Of a DNA stretch of 64,000 nucleotides, positions 60,205 through 64,000 are shown piece by piece (position 1 is the stretch's first letter; each line of letters begins with the position of its first letter). Source of the stretch: Saccharofermentans sp. (GTDB lineage: Bacteria; Bacillota; Clostridia; Saccharofermentanales; Saccharofermentanaceae); assembly GCA_016288885.1 (NCBI GenBank), contig JAEFAV010000014.1, positions 1-64,000 on the forward strand, in the 5' to 3' direction. Below the pieces are notes generated by a model. The model searched no databases and was not told the DNA's origin. It was given only the letters and a program-made list of their open reading frames with translations. Both the position numbers and the translations under genes were made by a program.

Positions 60205-61674
60205 TTATACCTCCTCTGCGAGCGATAAGGAATTGAGAACGGCTCTGGCCTTATTGAGGCACTCTTCGTATTCTTTCTCGGGTACGGAATCGGCTACGAT
60301 GCCGGCGCCGCTCCTGACGAAGACCTTGCCGTTCTTCTTGTAGGCGATGCGGATGGCGATGCATGTGTCCATGTTGCCCGTAAAGTCGATATAGCCGATG
60401 GCGCCGCCGTATATTCCGCGCTTGTTGTTTTCGAGCTCTCCGATAAGCTGGCATGCACGGATCTTCGGCGCACCGGAAAGTGTTCCGGCAGGAAGAACGG
60501 CCTCAACGGCATCCAATGCATCGTGCTTCGAATCGATCTTTCCGCGGACGGTAGAGCCTATATGCATAACGTGTGAATAACGCTCGATGCTCCTGAGCTT
60601 CTCAACTTCAACAGAGCCGAATTCACTGATCTTGCCCAGGTCGTTGCGGCCGAGGTCTACGAGCATGTTGTGCTCGGCAAGCTCTTTCTCATCGGCAAGG
60701 AGCTCTTCTTCAAGCCTCTTATCCTCTTCCTCGGTCTTGCCTCTGGGTCTTGTGCCCGCGAGAGGGAACGTATGAAGGATACCGTCTTCAAGCTTTACCA
60801 GGGTCTCCGGAGAAGCACCTGCAACTTCGACGTCGGTGCCTGCGAAATAGAACATATAAGGAGAAGGATTAATAGTTCTTAATAATCTGTAAGTATTAAG
60901 AAGGCTGCCTTCATAAGGTGCGGAAAGGCGGTTCGAGAGCACTATCTGGAAGATATCGCCTTCGTGGATGTAGTTCTTGGCCTTCTCGACCATGGCGCAG
61001 TATTCATCTTTCGAGAAAAGGGATGTAACTTCGCCTAAGAGCCTGCCTTCGGGATCTTCGGACTTCTCTCCGTTCTTAAGGAGGTCTATCAGAGCCTCGA
61101 GTTCTTCTGTTGCTTCCTTGTATCCGGCATCCACGTCCTCTAATGACATATTGGATATGAGGATGAGCTTCTGCCTTACGTGGTCGAATGCTATGACTTT
61201 GTCGAAAAGCATGAGATCAACGTCTTTAAAGTTCTCTTCGTCGACTACGTCGCACTTTGCGGTAGGCTCGGCATATGTCAGGTAGTCGTATGAGAAATAA
61301 CCGACCAGACCGCCTGTAAAGGAAGGAAGATAATCAAGCCTGGGGCTTCTGAACTTAGACATGATCCCTCTGATGATATTTGAAGGGTCATCAGTCTTCT
61401 CAGTCTTATCACCGTATGTGATCTCTCCGTTTATGCAGGTGATCTCGAGCTTCGGTTCAAAGCCCAGGAAAGTATATCTGCCCCATCGTTCGTTGGCCCA
61501 GGCAGATTCGAGCAGATATGCATGTGTTGACGCATTCTTTAAGATGCGGATTGTCTCGATGGGCGTCGTGAAATCTGAGAGGATCTCGCAGCTTACGGGC
61601 ACTACATCGTACTTGCCTTCAGCAGCAAATGCTCTGACTTCTTCAATTGACGGCACTACTTTCATTTTAGTCAC
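60205..61674 (-). CDS. trpE: Anthranilate synthase component I
   Basis: LLESAW motif; PSPYMFYF; AGTRPRGKTEEED; GTLSGAPKIRA; Trp T-box upstream. Confidence 0.94.
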   Translation of the reverse strand: MTKMKVVPSIEEVRAFAAEGKYDVVPVSCEILSDFTTPIETIRILKNASTHAYLLESAWANERWGRYTFLGFEPKLEITCINGEITYGDKTEKTDDPSNIIRGIMSKFRSPRLDYLPSFTGGLVGYFSYDYLTYAEPTAKCDVVDEENFKDVDLMLFDKVIAFDHVRQKLILISNMSLEDVDAGYKEATEELEALIDLLKNGEKSEDPEGRLLGEVTSLFSKDEYCAMVEKAKNYIHEGDIFQIVLSNRLSAPYEGSLLNTYRLLRTINPSPYMFYFAGTDVEVAGASPETLVKLEDGILHTFPLAGTRPRGKTEEEDKRLEEELLADEKELAEHNMLVDLGRNDLGKISEFGSVEVEKLRSIERYSHVMHIGSTVRGKIDSKHDALDAVEAVLPAGTLSGAPKIRACQLIGELENNKRGIYGGAIGYIDFTGNMDTCIAIRIAYKKNGKVFVRSGAGIVADSVPEKEYEECLNKARAVLNSLSLAEEV

Positions 61675-61699
61675 CTCCGGTTCTTATCTTTTGCCGGAG

Positions 61700-62000
61700 G
61701 CAATAAAAAACGCCCTCTGACAAAAGATCTTCTGATCTTTAAGTCAAGGACGAATACTCTTTATATCCGCGGTGCCACCTTGATTCACGATGTGACTCGT
61801 GCGCTTAGACAAGATACCAACATATCTCCGGCCTCTTACGCGTGCCTTACGTCGCAATATACTTGGGAGTCTCCCTTTCCTCTGCGCCCTCCGGAGTCCA
61901 TTCGCTAAAAGGCCCTTGCTGCCCGGATCTCACCATCCCGGACTCTCTTTGAACGGTTCCTTAAAGTTACTCACTCTCCGTCAACGGTTTAAACTGACAT
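61700..62000 (-). ncRNA. T-box riboswitch leader (Trp, UGG specifier) of trpEG
   Basis: T-box AAGGTGGCACCGCGG (61781..61767); GAA-UGG-A specifier context (codon at 61900..61898); terminator hairpin with T6 at 61752..61705. Confidence 0.93.
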
Positions 62001-62001
62001 A

Positions 62002-62030
62002 AAAATACTATAGCATTGGTGGGTTGTCAA
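62002..62030 (-). promoter_or_regulatory. Putative promoter of the trp T-box transcript
   Basis: TTGACA (62030..62025), 17-nt spacer, TATTTT (62007..62002). Confidence 0.55.
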
Positions 62031-62246
62031 TCATAAATGGAAAAAGCGGTGTTGTTAATCGGCCGCGGGGACTCACGGTTAAAGATCGTTGTTACAGTGC
62101 TGATCCTAAAAACGCGAAAATGTTGCTCTTTTTGTCCGCCCGGAAGGCAACAAATCTTTAAATGACGGAACAAGCGGAAATAATCAGACCGGGGACTCGA
62201 AAACCTGACCCCGTAGCGCACTAAAACCTCACACCGCAGAAAAGAA

Positions 62247-62275
62247 AACAAGGGCTGCCCTATTAGAGCAGCCCC
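62247..62275 (-). terminator. Intrinsic terminator of the lipoprotein gene
   Basis: GGGGCTGC-tctaatag-GGCAGCCC then TTGTTTTC on the minus strand. Confidence 0.7.
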
Positions 62276-62304
62276 GTAATGTTTAAACTCAATTGCCCGT
62301 TTTA

Positions 62305-63246
62305 TCAGGGAATGTAAGTCATGTTGATTTCCTCGAATACGTTGTTCTTGAAGCTGAATTCGATTCTGTTGCTGTTATAGAACTTTGTGCCCTTCTTTGT
62401 CCAACCCAGAGTGTCGTAAGTATTCTTCTCTGTATCGTAGTGGTAAGGCTTCTCTGTAGGCTCACCGGAGTTAGCCTTAAGTTCATCAATTGTGAGCGTG
62501 AGAGGGAAATCAAAAGAAACCATTGTCTGCTTTTTGCCTTCGTCACTCAGGTACTTGAAAAGGATCTGATTTACGTAGCATTCATTCATGGGCTTGCCGG
62601 AATCAGTTTCGTTGAATACTTCGATCCAGCAATAGCAGCTCTTTGCATCGAGTTTGATCTTAATGTAACCGGACTGATAGTGAGACTTAACGTTGTTCGA
62701 GAAGTTATCAGACTCTCCATCCTCGAAAGGAACGCCGTCATCTACAAGATCCTGAAGTGTTGTCTTGCCGAGTGTGTACTTCTTACCGTTGATGTAGAAA
62801 TTCATCTCGTCGAAGTTAACATACTTAGCACCGGAGGGATTGGGAGCAGGTGTGCTGCCGTCAGTTCCGTCACCGGAAGTCTCGGTGGTTGTTGTAGGTG
62901 CCTCTGTTGTAGTTGTTGTGGGATCCTCAGTAGTTGTTGTCGTAGGATCTTCAGTAGTAGTCGTTGTAGGTGCGCTCAATTCCTTGTCGTCGAACTCGAA
63001 CTCGTCGGGAGTCTTAGCGTTCCATGTAACTGTTACCTCAAGAGTACCGTCCTTGGAGATGAGTACCCACTCTGCTTCCTTCTCATCCTCGGAGATATCC
63101 TCGGAATCAACTTTGAAGTCCAGATCGTATTCTTCAGCTGCTGCCTTCTTAACATCGCTCTTGGAAGGTACTTCGACCTTCTTTGCGCAAGAAGCGATTC
63201 CAAGGATCATAGCAACACCGAGAATAAGTGCCATTACTTTCTTCAT
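62305..63246 (-). CDS. Putative lipoprotein with (TTTTTEDP)n linker
   Basis: MKKVMALILGVAMILGIASCAKK lipobox; Thr-rich linker; C-terminal module shared with the next ORF. Confidence 0.8.
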   Translation of the reverse strand: MKKVMALILGVAMILGIASCAKKVEVPSKSDVKKAAAEEYDLDFKVDSEDISEDEKEAEWVLISKDGTLEVTVTWNAKTPDEFEFDDKELSAPTTTTTEDPTTTTTEDPTTTTTEAPTTTTETSGDGTDGSTPAPNPSGAKYVNFDEMNFYINGKKYTLGKTTLQDLVDDGVPFEDGESDNFSNNVKSHYQSGYIKIKLDAKSCYCWIEVFNETDSGKPMNECYVNQILFKYLSDEGKKQTMVSFDFPLTLTIDELKANSGEPTEKPYHYDTEKNTYDTLGWTKKGTKFYNSNRIEFSFKNNVFEEINMTYIP

Positions 63247-63316
63247 GAAATATTCCTCCTATTCCGAATATCAAATAATAACATAACATATTGTAAGTAA
63301 AATTTAAATAAATATA

Positions 63317-63348
63317 TGAAAAGACCGCCTCAAGCTGAGACGGTCTTC
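63317..63348 (-). terminator. Intrinsic terminator of the second lipoprotein paralogue
   Basis: AAGACCGTCTCA-gct-TGAGGCGGTCTTTTC on the minus strand. Confidence 0.75.
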
Positions 63349-63370
63349 GGTAATTCAACTTAACTTCCTA

Positions 63371-64000
63371 TCAAGGAATGTATGTCATGTAGAATGTTGA
63401 GAGCTTGCTGTTGTAGAACTCGAACTTATATCTGTTTCTGTTCATGAACTTTGTGCTCTGCTTTGTGTACTCAAGGTAGTCAGCAACGAACTTAGGATCA
63501 TCCTCATTGTGGTAAGGCTTCTCTGTAGGCTCGCCTGAATTTGCCTTAAGATCTTCGACTGTCAAAGTCTCGAAGGGGAAGTCGAATGTGAGAACATTCT
63601 GTGATTCCTTCGAAGAAGAAAGTGCAGAAACATAGATCTCATTTACATAGCATTCGTTCATCGGCTTGCCTGCATCTGTGTCGTTGAATACATAAACAGA
63701 TACGTTCCAGCCGTCAGCGATCTTAAGCTTGATGGGAGCAGACTGATACTTTGACTTAAGGTTGTTCTTGGCATCGTCGAGCTCGCCGTCCTTGAAAGGA
63801 ACACCGTCATCGATAAGATCCTGAAGTGTTGTCTTGCCGAGTGTGTACTTCTTGCCGTTAACATAGAAGTTCATCTCGTCGAAGTTAACATACTTAGCGC
63901 CGGTGGGATTAGGTGCAGCTGTAGCGCCTGTCTCACTGCCGGAAGCTTCTGTTGTTGCTTCAGTTGTTGCCTCTGTTGTAGCCTCAGTAGTAGCATCTGT
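63371..64000 (-). CDS. Paralogue of the 62305 lipoprotein, truncated by the window edge; frame stays open to 64000
   Basis: Translation continues upstream of the listed ORF as ...TDATTEATTEATTEATTEASGSETGATAAPNPTGAKYVNFDEMNFYVNGKKY. Confidence 0.85.
   Translation of the reverse strand, partial: TDATTEATTEATTEATTEASGSETGATAAPNPTGAKYVNFDEMNFYVNGKKYTLGKTTLQDLIDDGVPFKDGELDDAKNNLKSKYQSAPIKLKIADGWNVSVYVFNDTDAGKPMNECYVNEIYVSALSSSKESQNVLTFDFPFETLTVEDLKANSGEPTEKPYHNEDDPKFVADYLEYTKQSTKFMNRNRYKFEFYNSKLSTFYMTYIP

Noticed and set aside
62180-62230. tRNA gene suggested by a T-arm-like GGTTTTCGAGTCCCCG
   Set aside because: No matching acceptor stem, anticodon arm or D-arm found.
62027-62251. 74-aa minus-strand ORF
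   Set aside because: No RBS or family motif; overlaps the lipoprotein terminator and the T-box promoter region.
62293-63300. 335-aa plus-strand ORF
   Set aside because: Antisense to the lipoprotein gene; composition is mirrored Thr/Glu repeats.
1-64000. Prophage, transposon or integrated element
   Set aside because: No transposase, integrase, phage structural gene or terminal repeat recognised; content is ordinary chromosomal.

Overview
This 64 kb window looks like a chromosomal segment of a Clostridia-type Firmicute (inferred from ctsR-mcsA-mcsB-clpC, a T-box leader, CtsR boxes and Gram-positive-type RBSs). It is densely coding and mostly on the minus strand. Core content: NuoE/NuoF-like (HndA/HndC-like) diaphorase subunits, an EF-G-like GTPase, an oligopeptide ABC transporter, CCA-adding enzyme, NfnA/NfnB-like pair, a fused phosphoglycerate kinase-triosephosphate isomerase, PlsC-like acyltransferase, the ctsR stress operon, GH25 lysozyme, PPi-dependent PFK, Lgt, CysK, RlmD-like methyltransferase, FolD/FchA, NlpC/P60 hydrolase, rpoB-rpoC, and trpE-trpG behind a Trp-specifier T-box leader. 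No rRNA, tRNA, CRISPR array or transposase was recognised. Points most worth follow-up: (1) a compact xre / 83-aa membrane / 45-aa membrane / PstS-like operon, with a palindrome over its putative -10 and four 51-bp repeats upstream; (2) an McsB homologue lacking the NEEDH and Cys active-site motifs, next to a ClpC whose first N-terminal repeat lacks GTEH; (3) RpoB with native substitutions at three rifampicin-region positions (Q513A, M515A, H526N, E. coli numbering); (4) a 114-nt colinear inverted repeat built from AATCCCCG and GCGTGA words around a TATAAT; (5) a GH31 protein with a predicted D-to-N change at the nucleophile. Family assignments come from motif recognition by eye; no searches were run.
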